Position numbers and translations under genes: made by a program | Source: Gnetum montanum | Lineage: Eukaryota; Streptophyta; Gnetopsida; Gnetales; Gnetaceae | NCBI GenBank assembly: GCA_015680685.1 | Contig: MNCI01010517.1 | Span: 1 to 64,000 of the forward strand | Direction of reading: 5' to 3' | DNA length: 64,000 bases | Notes under the pieces: model-generated | What the model was told of the DNA's origin: nothing | What the model saw: only the letters and a program-made list of their open reading frames with translations | Databases searched by the model: none | Shown here: in pieces, positions 22,278 through 34,014 of the stretch | How positions within the stretch are numbered: position 1 is the stretch's first letter | Layout: the number at the start of each line of letters is the position of its first letter

Positions 22278-25200
22278 CTTAAAACTATGCTACATTATAA
22301 CTTCAAGTATAATCTCTACAAGATTCCAAGACAAAACCTTATTTAAAAATGGAGGATGTGAGAACCTCTTGCTTACAACCACTTGGGTTATCTTTTCTTA
22401 ATTAAATTTTATTTAAGAAGAAAATTAGAATAATGCAATATCATTATCATAGTACCTTTATCTCATATGGGTTGAACCTTCAAGATAGGCAAAGGATTCA
22501 ATGATAATTTTCTATGGTTGGTTGTCTATCTAACCTCATAACCTAAACATATATGAATGGTACCATTTTGGATCATCAAATGTCTATGGTTTTCTTTCAA
22601 TCAATAAAGATCCAAATATAGATTTCCTTGAACATTAGTGTAACAATTATACATCTACATTAAAGCTTAAAATCAGAGTGCAAATAGCTTGCTACATCTA
22701 CTTTGGTACCATTATAGAACTAATACAAATACATAAAATACATCATTATGGATGAAATGAGTTCTATAAAACACTTTGATGGTAGATATATTATAATCAT
22801 TAGATATTTTGCATAAATTCTCTACCCGTGAAAAATGTTTTATCATACATATCATCTTAAATCCATATAAAAAATTTATATTCAGCATTCATTACATTTA
22901 TAACATTAGATATGGTGCATAGACAAATGAAAAGTGGTCCACAATGAAAACACAAATTTAAAGAAGCTTTGATGAATGATGCTAGTTATGGTATTTTTAA
23001 GGTTAAGAATAGATCTTCCATCAAGATGGACTTTAGGATTGCATGTATTTGTTTGATACAATGGACAAGGTGTGTATGCATAATGAAAAAATATTACCAA
23101 AATTGCAAAAGCCAATTACACAATGTTTAGTTGATAGAAAAAAAATAGTGTTAGGTTCTAGAATGGTAGAGAAGATAAATTAGATTGAATGGTTCATATC
23201 TATGGAATGCAAGTGTTGTGCTAATTGGTAATTTATGGCTAGAATTAGGATTGGTTAATGGTGCCTTTGGAGTAATTAAGTAAATAATTTACAATTCCAA
23301 ATATAAACCACCATAGCTACCATCATAAGTCATTGTTGTGTTCGAATCCTACATCGAAATACTATATAATTAGGAATATTCAAGACAAGTGTCTATTTTA
23401 CTACTCATACAAGGAGGATGTCCCCAACAACCTTTAAGGTAGGCATGGCCTATTTACTATCTTGGATAAGATATTGTAAAAACTACTACTTCTTTTTCTT
23501 GTAGTCATAGATTACATGGGATAATAATGCATTCAATATATTTTTAATATTGGACCTAGTCTATATACATATGGGAGATAATCCATGACAAAATTAATCC
23601 AGCCAAGGTTTGATAAATATATTAGAGGAAAAAAATACTTGATATCAAGTATGCTTTTTTGAGCTTCTATAATAGATCTTCCATGCAAATCAAATGGGCA
23701 AGATAGATTTCAAGACTCCCATGCATTTGTTTGATATTGAAAATATTAGGATGATGATATACAATACTAAAAATTATTTTGTTAAATCCTTAATTATGCA
23801 CAACTCTCAAATGGGCAATCGGCAATCACTAACTTAGTTATATATATATATATATGAGAAGATCTTTGTCAATAAGGAACAATTTGTTTATCAAAAATTT
23901 CACCTCTAGATGAAGAACAAGATTTTTAAATCTTCCATCATACGCTCTCACTCTTTGTTGAATTTGTTTTTCTAATCTACATTGCACAAATCTATTAGCA
24001 TTTTACCATTTATATTTTATATAATTTATTTACAAAATGAAATAAAATGAAGCCTTATTACATCCAAAGACCCATAGAATCTATTAGATAGATATTACAT
24101 TTTCATGAAAAATAAAGATAGACTACAAATTGACCAAGCACCAATAAGGCATCAAAAATAAATTTAGTATTGCCCTTTTATAGATGGGTATTTATACTCT
24201 ACAACGATCCTAACATTGCAATCATGTTCTCTCTTTAAAAGGTCACCATTAACTACAACCATGAAACTAACTTTTAATTGCTAATTCATAACTTTGACTT
24301 GTCAATTTATAAGTGACTTTGACATTGACTTGTCTAACGATAACCATGAAACTAAACTTTCAATTATCAATTCATAATTGATTGAAACATCAATCTCACT
24401 CAAAGAGTGAGGAATCTCAATGAAATGTGCAAAGAGGAGCATTTTAGAGACAAACATTCAATGCAATAGGTGCCCAACATTACTACTATACAAGTCCTTT
24501 GTCAAAATTTATGTGAAATGGTTTCAGTGCAAATGTAGTTACTTAGTTACTTGGAAAGGAAATCCACCGAACATTCTTATCATCAATTAAGCGACAACTA
24601 TAAAACATGTAAACATATAAACAATATGAAGATGATAGAAGTAGTTAAATTGTCTAAAGATCCAGCAATGTATAGCCATCATCAATTATATGAAACCATC
24701 AACAACCACTTGAATTAAATAGCAATCATCAATTATATATAACTATTAACAACCACTTGAATTAGTTGAAACCAAGAAAGTTGGTTTACAAGAAATTAAA
24801 AAAAAAAAAAAGCCGCAAAGCTTCACAATAAAGGTAAAATTTTAAAATTGATAATTAGAAGTATGATTGATAGTTGAAGGTTTGGTGTTCCGATTGATGC
24901 AATGTCAATTTGACTTTGGAATGAGAAATCACGACCTTATATTATATGCGTCAAAACTACATAACATTAATAACCCCACTATTGCCATAAATGGGTAAAT
25001 GAAAGCCACGATATTACATGCCTGTTAACCGGAAAAGGTGTTAACGAAAAATCATGATTCTGGTAACTTTGAAGTGCAAAGCATCAATACCTCTACTCCG
25101 CGCACTTTCTACTACCAACATTAAGTTAAATCATATGTGCGTTCTACTACCAACATTTTGGTAGCATAATGTTTATGCAAAGATCGGTTGACCACAGACA

Positions 25201-25689
25201 AAGCTTAACCATAGAAAATCATCTATAATAGACCCAATTATATCGGTAATCTACCTTGCACGTCAAGCTTTAAGCAAGGACATCAGTTAAAAAATCAAGG
25301 TCATCCTTTTAAAAGTCGGCTTATGAAATGAAGATGACAGGGAAAACAGGAAACAAAGGCCTTTAAGAAGAGAGGAGGACCTCGTCTATTCAATCTATTC
25401 AACCAATGATACACTTCGACTGGGATTTCTGAATAAACCGCTAACTTAGCATCATCGATGAAAAACACGTTCATTTCCAATTTATTCTGTGAGTCATTTA
25501 ATTCATTAATTATTAACAAAACTACTAAAACCGTTGTCCGATGAATAATTACCTGATAAATAATGTCCGCATTATGTTCTCTGATACTTAAATTTCACTT
25601 AGACCAAGGAAAGAGAAAAAAACAAGTGGAAAACACTGGTGACCGGTAGGACATTTTTCTTTTCTTGCATGCATCAAAAATCAGGAAAT
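22278..25689. other. Unassigned AT-rich region with (TA)n
   Basis: No gene supported. A (TA)n microsatellite is at 23839-23855. The last 800 bases before the ACINUS 3' end look less repetitive. A 72-codon minus-strand open stretch (25301-25519) has no recognisable motif. Confidence 0.4.
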
Positions 25690-25713
25690 TAGCTAACAAA
25701 TTAGCCTACCCCA

Positions 25714-25719
25714 TTTATT
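25714..25719 (-). terminator. Candidate polyadenylation signal of the ACINUS gene
   Basis: AATAAA on the minus strand, about 460 bases past the stop codon at 26176. A 3' UTR of this length is ordinary for plants. Other AT-rich signals are possible. Confidence 0.4.
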
Positions 25720-26175
25720 GGGACAAGGTTTGGACAGATAAAATTAGGAAAAATAAGGAAATTCAAGTTGGCAACTTGATGATGATGATAAAAAATGATA
25801 AAATTCAAGGCAACTTCTTGAACAGAATCAAAAATTAGTTTGAAACAACCTGTCTCGTTGTACGTTTATCTAAGAACTTGATGTAAAAAACCAAATTAAA
25901 GACCGACAAAAAAGAAATCCTATCAATTGTATCCTCGCATTTAGTGTGCTCTGTGCATATAAAGATAAACTCTTGCTGGATGTAATCATGCAGGGTATGA
26001 AATTCTTCATCAACAGTATCGCGTCTACACAGAAAAGACACTGATTTGAGAACTCGGAAAACAAAAGCTTTGAAGTCCAAACAATGATGACCTTTCCAGT
26101 CGAAAAAAGAAAGCCTGAATAGCACATATGATGGACATGCAGATCTACAATCAGAGTTCACATCAATCCAAAACT

Positions 26176-29100
26176 TTATGTACCCCTAGTCCTCGACCTT
26201 GCAAGCTTGGCAGCAACTTCTTCTTCAGACAAAGGAAGATAATAAATTCGAGGACTTGCTTTCGTTTTCTTAAACAAATCATCCAGTGTTACAGCAGGTG
26301 GCTCCACCTTTTTGGGTGGTGGCGGCATTGGCATTCTCTCTCGATGAATTGGAGGCTGAGGAAGTATTGAATTGGATGTTGAGGGCACTGGTAAATTATG
26401 TTGTCTGGGCACTGGAATTCCCTGTGTTGCAGCAGCGGGTTTCAAAGGTTGTTGAGCATGTGAAAAACCAGTAGAACGTGTTGGGGCTGGAACCTGAGAG
26501 GCTTTAGGCAAGGCTTTTGGTTCTTCAATTTTTCTCTTTGCTTCTTCAGGGTCTACAAACTCCGCAACTAAATTTTGACCACCATTTGGAGGCCACTGTA
26601 AATTGTATACTGCATCACGAGTCGCAATGGCCTCTTCCACAGAAGAATACTGGAAATCCAAATCAAAAATATCATGCACGTAACAGTACTAATTATCCTT
26701 GTAAGTTTCAACAAAAATGAAAGAAGCATACCACAACATAACAATGGGTCTTTATGTGGTCCATCCAAAATGCAGTTACTTTGCCAGTTTTCCCAAGAAG
26801 TTCTTGCACAGCTTTCAGAGTAAATGGACGCACAAATTTATCTATCCTTAACGACGTTGTTGGCGTCCTTGGGGACGGTGGAACTGCCAGAAAAAAAAAC
26901 TTGTAATCGTTATACAAAATAACTCCAAGAATGAAAACCTACGAGAACATGATCGGGAAGAATTTTATGATACTCAACAAACTTACCCACACGCTGTTTC
27001 TGATCATCACCATTATTTGATGCATCCGATTTACCACTAAATCTAGAACTGGCAGACTTCTGCAATGTAGGAGCTGATGGTGACACGGTTGCAAGTGCAT
27101 TAACTTGCACTTGCAAATCTTTGGCTGGCGCTTGATTAAATCCAGAGTTCCATCTCCGCTGACGCTTAACAGGTTCTACTGGTGTCTCTTGCCCTTGAAT
27201 TCAATTCAAAATTAATAACTGATTTAGAGAAATTTCTTGAACAGTTTCGACGAATATGTTGATACCAACAGCTAGACCATTTAATTATAGAACAGCTTCA
27301 AAATTATTGGGGTTGGCAAAATTTGTAACATGCATGCTACACTTCACAAGTTCAATCTCTACAAGTAAAACTGTGATGTAATGAAATTAAGCAAAACTGA
27401 ATCCTCATCATATCAATCACTGAGATCTCCACATGTATGTAACGGTTTGACTTATAACAGGTATCTCTTGCCCTTGAATTCAATTCATAGGCAAACTGAA
27501 AAATTGCTTTAAATAGTTTCAGTGAATACGTTGATATCAACTACTAGAACAGTTAATTATCCGACAGCATTCAACTACTAGAACACTTAATTATCCAACA
27601 GCATTCAACTAGTAGACCACTTAATTATCCAACGGTTTCAACAGTATCGTTGCTTGCTGGTAAGATTTGTAACTTGCATGCTGCAAGCTCACAAGTTCTC
27701 TCCACAAATTATACTATGATGAAAAGAAGTTATGCAAAAGAAACGCAAAAATTGAATCCCATCCAATCAATCCCTAGTGTCTCCACGTATATGTAAGAAA
27801 AAACTATCTTAAGAAACTTTATAATAGCCGAGTATCAGCAGCAAAGATTGTTTACGCTAAATTATCATTCAACCCAATCAGTCCCTCGTTTCATTAAATG
27901 TTTCTGAAAGTGTATCCAAGGCTTACAGCATGCTACAGGCCTTTTAAAAAGGTTTTACATCTTCAATTTTATGATTGATCCTTAGAAGATTTTAAGAATT
28001 TCTGTTTCCTATAATTTGAAGCCATACTAGATTTAAATTTTATAATTGGTCCTTAAAAGATTGTTGTCAGAATTTGCAAGAGTGCTTCTCTGTTCCTACC
28101 TAAAGAAAGGACAATAAAAGAGTGTACCATCTTAACTAAATTATTAGTCAGTTTGCCGCTGAGGAACTTCCGTATGTTCCACATAAAGAAGTACCCAACA
28201 AAATCAAAACACTAGATTCCTATTAGACAGAATATGACGCAAACTCATGGGAAATTCAAAGATCTTAAAAAGCTGAAAATCAATCAGATTCAATGGCACG
28301 TCCATATTTCATGACTCAGAAAAGAAAAAAAAAGGATCATCATTCAGCACTTCAATGTTCATCCTGCCAAAGGGGTAACAGGATGAGCAAAAGCCTAGCC
28401 TCTTCGAGGTCACAGGATGAGCAAAAGCCTAGCCTCTTCGAAAGGCTGCACCCAGGGTTGAACCCCACATCTTCCAACTTGAGAAACAAGCACCTTAGTT
28501 ATTGTATTGTAGTTTCAATGGAGGACTTCTAAGTTATCCTCACAAATTCAAAAGTTTTAAAGCAACTTTTGGCAATCCCAGTACTAGATGCGGTGGGAAA
28601 AAACCAGCACCTAATGGAAAAGACAGAAAAATATATTCACCTAGTAGCTGAAGATGAACAAACCGAAATTTGAAATACAGACTGCACACTATCCGAAGGA
28701 TGGATACAATCTTGCTTGCAAACTTTAGGCAAGAACTACGTGTAAAAATACAGTTACTTCAAAGTTGTGTTATCTCTTGCGATTGAAAAACTGGCGTGCC
28801 CTTGGAAACTTGGAAACTTCGCAAATTGGGATTGCAAATTAACCATGTCGAATAACTAATGAAGACCTCAAGGTTCAAATCTAGTAAGCACAGCTGTAGT
28901 TGCTAATGTCAACTAAGAGAGCTGGACCTACTGAACAAATAGAGGGTACATGGGAGGATAAAACAGGCAAACTTCAACGTTCAAACGCAAAAAATTACCA
29001 AATGCAAATGGTTAGAAACCTTTTCTGCACTACCGACAAAAACAAGAGTACTACATGTTATAGTTGTAACAGCATATGCAATAAAGCAAAAAGAAGAAAT

Positions 29101-30295
29101 TCAGAAGACTAGATGTTGCTACACAGGATAGTTATAAATAAAGAAACATCAACTTACCTTCACTTTTCCTTTTATCTCCAGCCGATGCAATAGCCGGAAC
29201 ATCTTTTTCACTTTCTTTCACATCCTGACAAATGTCTATGGCCATAACATCAGATATGTCATCTTCTCTCAAAGACTTCACGACAGGGATTTCATCTAAA
29301 TCATTCTTGCTCTCCGATTCATCAGACCTGGGAGCATCGTTCAAGGATTTCTTTGCCTGTTCTTCTTTAACATGAGAAAGATCACCAATCTTTTCAGTAT
29401 TTACAGCAACATCCCCCTCGGCAGGAGACTGCACATTCCGTTTATCAGCTATGTTCTCACCCAAATCCTGGGAATCCCGAAGGTGGTCATCAACTGCTGC
29501 TTCAATTTGTGGTTCTGTTGGATCCAAGGCACCCACAGGCTGTTGTTGAGATACATACCTGGAAGATTCTTGCAAGTTCCTATTTTTAAAAATATCTGAT
29601 TCTAAATTTACATTATCAGCATTCAAAGAATCCTTTAGTTCATTCTCTTCATTAAGTGACACAGAATCAGTAGAAACAGACTCACACTTTTTTTGAAACC
29701 CTACATCTGTGGATATCACCTTCTCTGATACCTGGTTTGAAGATTCTGAATTTGGGTTTTCGTCCATTTGCTTCTCGGATGGTTCAGAGCTCAAGGAAGC
29801 CACGGTTGCTTGCTGCTTTTCTTCTTGTGGATGGCACTCCAATGGCTTTGGGGAAGAAGACAGTACGACATCCGGTTTGTCTGAGGCAGATTTTTCATTT
29901 GCATCATTCATCTCATCCTCATTCTTCGAACTATTCGCCGCCCCTTTACTGGTATGTACCACAGTATCAGAACCTTGCCCTGGGACAGCCTTCAGATCGT
30001 CAGTTGTAACGGATTCGGTGTTCTGGACAGAAACCCCTTCTTCTTTAACATTGGCCTCATCATCTTCGACAACATTTTCTTGCATTGTTAAATCACATTC
30101 AGAATGTTTATCTTTTCCACCATCTCCTTCCATGTTGTTTTCTTCAGATTCATTACGCAATGCTTCTTGCAAGCGCTTGATCAAGTCATCTTTTACGCCT
30201 TTAGTGGGAAGACTGCGCCTCTTGAGTTCCTCTCTCAAGTCGGTGACCTTCCACGATCCTAAAGGCTTCTCAAAATCTGTTGATCGTGTTGACAT
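26176..30295 (-). CDS. ACINUS: ACINUS-like SAP and RRM protein (ASAP complex subunit), 4 coding exons
   Basis: Coding exons on the minus strand are 30295-29158, 27193-26987, 26883-26732 and 26649-26176. They sum to 1971 bases, in frame, giving 656 residues. Donors are GTAAGT, GTAAGT and GTATGC; acceptors end TTCAAG, TGGCAG and TTCCAG. The start is the ATG of MSTRSTDFEK, just inside an acceptor at about 30301; the upstream in-frame ATG lies in the intron. Residues about 12-46 are a SAP domain (GSWKVTDLREELKRRSLPTK). Residues 47-380 are acidic, S/E-rich low complexity. KRQRRWNS precedes the RRM-like domain (about 459-535: LRIDKFVRPFTLKAVQELLG, TAFWMDHIKTHCYV, NLVAEFVDPEEA). A proline-rich linker leads to the RSB motif at 620-646 (TLDDLFKKTKASPRIYYLPL). 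In known homologues ACINUS scaffolds RNPS1 and SAP18 (ASAP, linked to the exon junction complex) and affects splicing in the nucleus. The gene appears intact. Confidence 0.93.
27180..27790. repeat. Imperfect tandem duplication at the 3' end of ACINUS intron 2
   Basis: 27180-27460 and 27461-about 27790 align. Both start with CTCTTGCCCTTGAATTCAAT, and share TTTGTAAC.TGCATGCT, CACAAGTTC and a CTCCAC.TAT.TGTAA block near the end. The shared start includes the true acceptor and the first bases of exon 3, so an almost identical decoy acceptor lies about 280 bp upstream in the intron. The second copy is longer because of the 34-bp triplication. Confidence 0.8.
27538..27638. repeat. Three tandem 33-34 bp units inside intron 2
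   Basis: Units at 27538-27571, 27572-27605 and 27606-27638, each starting CAACTA.TAGA and containing TTAATTATCC. The single-copy counterpart in the other half of the larger duplication is near 27270-27300, so the expansion came after that duplication. Confidence 0.85.
28360..28510 (-). mobile_element. Possible tRNA-like SINE in intron 2, with a 30-bp direct repeat
   Basis: On the minus strand GGGGTTCAACCCTGGGTGCA (28448-28467) contains a B-box-like GGTTCAACCC preceded by AAGGTGCTTG, unlike the other SINE family here. At one end, ACAGGATGAGCAAAAGCCTA and the ten bases after it occur twice (28378-28407 and 28412-28441). A weak A box makes the SINE call tentative; the direct repeat is certain. 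Confidence 0.45.
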
Positions 30296-31022
30296 TTTCC
30301 TAACCCCAGAATGGCAAAAAACAAACAAAAACGGAGACGATGAGATGCGAATAACAAAATGTAATCTTAAACAGTTCTTTAAAAAAGTAGCTCATCCAAA
30401 TAATGTCAAGGCCTAATCATCAATACTGCACGAAACAAAATAAAAACGAAAACGGAAACGGTGGGACTTAATGGAAGGGAAAAACGAAAAGGCAGGCAAT
30501 AAGGTTTTACAGAAATATGAAAAATAAAGACAGAATCCTAGCGCAGTGAAAGACAACGGCCGTCTCTAAAAAAACAACACAATTTAAATGACTGTCAAAA
30601 ATATTGTCTGTTTAACAATATAATAATGGTAAGCGAGCGCTCCTACAAAATTCTGGCAAATAATTCCTAATCAAAGTCTTAGAATGTAATTCAGATCCAG
30701 ACAGCCCTAAGTTTTTTTTTTTTTTATAAAAGCCGAAAGCCTATAGAACAATAAAAACATATTGCTTAATTAATTTAAACGCTCCAAATATAGACTTTCC
30801 AATGCCTAGAAACATTTCAAAATCTCCAATCCAATATTTCTCAAATTACCGAACCAGATAAAACCTCAGCTACGCGAAATCCGGAACCGAAGCCATAGTC
30901 CGTAAACATACATTTTTTCATAACATCTCACGAATCGGAACCTGAGAAAAACCTAAAAACAAAACATCGCTTCTTGAAAACATAAATCTAAAAGCTGAAA
31001 TAACATTTTCGTACGTACTTAC

Positions 31023-31560
31023 AACTGTAATCACGGTGCACAACGGGGCTGAAAATGGCTAAGGAAGCAACCAGTTCATGAGTGTACAACAAGCGCTGAA
31101 AACCCTAATCGGATAACACAAACTCAAAACATTAGTAACAACAATTGATCGCGTCTAAATAATAGTAAGTTTACAGATATCTATCTGTTCTAAGTAAAAC
31201 AGCAACAGAAACAACGCCGGCTAGTGCGTGGTTCTGCCGGGATGCGATGACGCGATGTGTAGAACACGAAGGCAAAACAGATGAGAGAGAGACAGAGAGA
31301 GAGCTAAAACCCTCGACCTCTCTCGCTGGCTGGCTTGAGAGGGAAACAAAACAAAACCGAAAAGAAAAAAAACAAAGGCCGCAACCGCGATACGCAGAAG
31401 AAGACAGCGCGTAATGGATCAGAAATTGCAAATCACTCAAAACCAAATACAGTAATTGAAGGCACAAAAACCATCATTCTCTCCTCGGGCGTAACACCCG
31501 CTCTCTCTCTACACTTGAAGAGCCCTTTTGCTGTGCTGCAGGATGTAAAAGTCACCGGCT
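31023..31560 (-). promoter_or_regulatory. 5' UTR exon and promoter region of the ACINUS gene
   Basis: A perfect donor GTAAGT (minus strand, 31022-31017) pairs with the acceptor just before the ATG (about 30301), so intron 1 lies in the 5' UTR. The exon upstream contains AAACCCTAAT (plus strand, about 31100-31109), a telo-box-like element common near plant gene starts, and a CT-rich stretch on the transcript strand (31281-31303). Local CpG content is higher than in the surrounding repeats. No convincing TATA box; the transcription start is not defined. Confidence 0.55.
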
Positions 31561-31636
31561 TTTTCATGTGCTTATGTAGGGTTAGAATTTTCTTTAAAAA
31601 TCATTTTATGGGAGGTTGGAAATCCAACTGAGCGAA

Positions 31637-31803
31637 ATATATGTCTACCTCTACCTTACAATATATAGTTGATATATGTCTACCTCTACCTTACAATATA
31701 TAGTTGAATTAGAACTTAATATAACTCAGCATTGCCCACTCAAATTGAACCTATGACTTTGAGCTTTCAAATCAAGTATCTTACCACTAACCTAACACCT
31801 CAT
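31637..31803 (-). mobile_element. tRNA-derived SINE-like repeat, copy 3
   Basis: Minus-strand copy starting ATGAGGTGTTAGG with B-box-like GGTTCAATTT (near 31745-31754). Its 3' part carries a perfect 35-bp tandem duplication, 31637-31671 and 31672-31706. It lies just upstream of the ACINUS promoter region. Confidence 0.7.
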
Positions 31804-32449
31804 TGTTAAATCATTTTATAACTTCAAATGTATCTTTAGCAAAATACATGGTTATTGTCTAGCCAAGTGTACAACTTTACAATTGATACTTTAAAAAAAA
31901 TAAGGAAAGGAAATTAATTTAGTATGAAAAAACTTTCCAAGTCTTAACAAAATTTACATTTTTTTAACATTAATGCTTAAACTTAAAATAGCAAATAGCC
32001 AAAGAATTCAGGATAGACAATTATGGCTTCTTAATACTAATATTTGTATCAAAGCAAAAAAGTGGTGCCACTTGTGGAAGATCTTTACCTCATTACTTAT
32101 TATTGATCTTACACCAAGAATCTTGTTTGACCCTCTGGTCTGAAAGAGCTTGGTCTGCACCCAGGGGTTTAACAGAATGTTTATGTTTGCGATTGTGCTA
32201 GCGTGGGCATTGGCGAAATGTTTCTCTATATTTTCATTTCTGCGACATAACTGTTGTTGTTCAGATCGGCTAGGCTGGATTATTGATCCACTCACTGAAA
32301 TTTTTTTTCCCAAATTTTAATGATTATTTTTGTTTGGGTTCCGAAACGCAAATGTGATTACACTACGATGTTTGCTAATGGCGTGATTTGTATTTGGAAA
32401 TTGTTTAAGTTGAGAATGATGTTGCAACAATATTCTCCGTTTTGGAGTA
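31804..32449. other. Unassigned spacer between ACINUS and the LINE
   Basis: AT-rich with no supported gene. The 5' end of the LINE may lie here, but cannot be placed because no target-site duplication was recognised. Confidence 0.35.
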
Positions 32450-32879
32450 GTTGAGTCGCGTTTCTCCCAGTTGGACCTTCACTGTTGATCGTTGGGCAGA
32501 CTGTTGAGTGGTGGTCCACCCTGTTTCCTTTGCGCGAGGGGTTGCGTCGCGGTCTCCAGGTCGCGAGGTCTGCGTGAGCTGCTGCGCTGCGCTGCACTGT
32601 GGCTCTTCTGATTTGGCTAGGTTGTCCGCTGCATTTGGCTCTTTGATTTTTGGTCTTGGTTTTCTGCTGCGGTTTTTTTTGCTGCCGTGGTGCCCTAGGT
32701 TTCTGGCTTCCTGGGCTACTGCGCTGCACTCTGGTGGCTGTGAGCCAAGGCTACTGCGTCGTGCTCTAGTGGCTGTGGGGCAACGGTAATAGTGGGCAGC
32801 AACGTCTGCATTGTGGTACTATTGCTGCGGGTTGTGCCAGGGCTGTCACTGCGTTATTACCGACGTTGAGCTAATTCCA

Positions 32880-34014
32880 ATGGACGTGGAGCTTCTTTCA
32901 TACAAGGATATGGACGAATCTTCAACGGCTACTACTTCTTCACCTCAGGGAAGTTCTCCCAACTCAGAATCTTTGGATTTTCTTTTACCTGAAGATATCT
33001 TTGAATCTATTTCTCAAGATTTTTCTACACGCTTTATTTTTTTTCAAATAGTGGGTTATCTACCTCGATTATTAAGCATCAATTTGCATATTAAAAATAT
33101 TTTACAAGCCCATGGAATACAGGTCTTACACGCTCGATACTATGCTCGTAATTTTGTCCTTGAACTTTCTGAGGCTTCTCACATCGAGAAAGCTCTCTCT
33201 CTTCGAATTTTTCCTACTCGTAATGCTACACTTATCGCCCAGGGTTGGAAATTTGATCTCAATGTCAACAACCCAGCCTTTAATATTATCCCTTATTATG
33301 TAGAGCTACATAATCTTCCTTTAATCTTTTCACCTATTGAGTGAGACATAGTTGGCACCTTAGGTTAAGTCATCTCCGACCATGGAATTGAGGTTAACGA
33401 GGTTCACTTTCATCACTACTGTATCGAACTAGACATTTCCCAAAAGAAAACCACTTTAACCTTAGTAGCTGGAGGCAAAGTTTTTACTCAAAAGGTAGAC
33501 TATTTTTATCTTCCTAACTCTTGTAGCTACTGCCATCGTGCAGAGCACCACATTTCTATCTGTCCCTTTCTAGCTAGGAAAAAATCTCAAACCAAATCCT
33601 CCCAAATCCAATCCTGTAGTCACTCCTCAACCTAACCAACCAATTGCTTCCATTAAGTTCAGTTCTACTTCTAACAATGCTCCACACCTTTCTTCCTCGT
33701 CTGCTCCCTTCAAGGCAAGAGTCTCCCAATCCTATTCTCTACTTAAGGCCAGGTCCAAGGCACCAATCATCCACTCACAATCAGTCCCAGATTCACTTTT
33801 ATGTGATGAGTTTGTCATGGTAGGGGGAAGGAAAAGGGCCAAAGCATCTAAAACCACTACTCCTCCTTCCTCTCCTTTGCCCAAAACTTACCCAGCTTTA
33901 ATTGTTAATACAAGCAACTCCTTTGCAATTCTTGCCACTACTATGACAACTGACATTCTTAACCCCAATCCTTCTATTGCCCTGTCACTCATAACATCTA
34001 GAGCTTCTCCATGA
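32880..34014 (+). pseudogene. LINE ORF1 (Gag-like, CCHC zinc knuckle)
   Basis: A likely start is the ATG at 32880 (MDVELLSYKDMDESS). The open stretch to 33344 matches the DUF4283-type domain seen in plant LINE ORF1 and related proteins (includes NILQAHGIQVLHARYYARNF and the later GWKFDLNV). After stops at about 33342 and 33366, a CCHC knuckle CSYCHRAEHHISIC is visible at about 33521-33562, with spacing C-x2-C-x4-H-x4-C. A basic S/P/T-rich tail follows, out of frame in part. It would bind the element's RNA. At least two stops and a frameshift inactivate it. Confidence 0.75.

Larger units (their letters stand above)
27194..29157 (-). other. Intron 2 of the ACINUS gene
   Basis: About 1.96 kb, far longer than introns 3 (26986-26884, 103 bp) and 4 (26731-26650, 82 bp). 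It begins GTAAGTTGATG and ends TTGAATTCAAG. It has grown by a local tandem duplication near its 3' end and by a tRNA-like repeat in the middle, both listed separately. No other gene is visible inside. Confidence 0.85.

Noticed and set aside
25301-25519. 72-codon minus-strand open frame downstream of ACINUS
   Set aside because: No recognisable motif and no splice link to the ACINUS exons, which already end in a stop after the RSB motif.
29709-30416. 235-codon plus-strand open frame
   Set aside because: It lies antisense to the ACINUS exon 2, whose S/E-rich codons leave the opposite strand open. It has no domain, and the minus strand carries clear SAP homology and splice sites.
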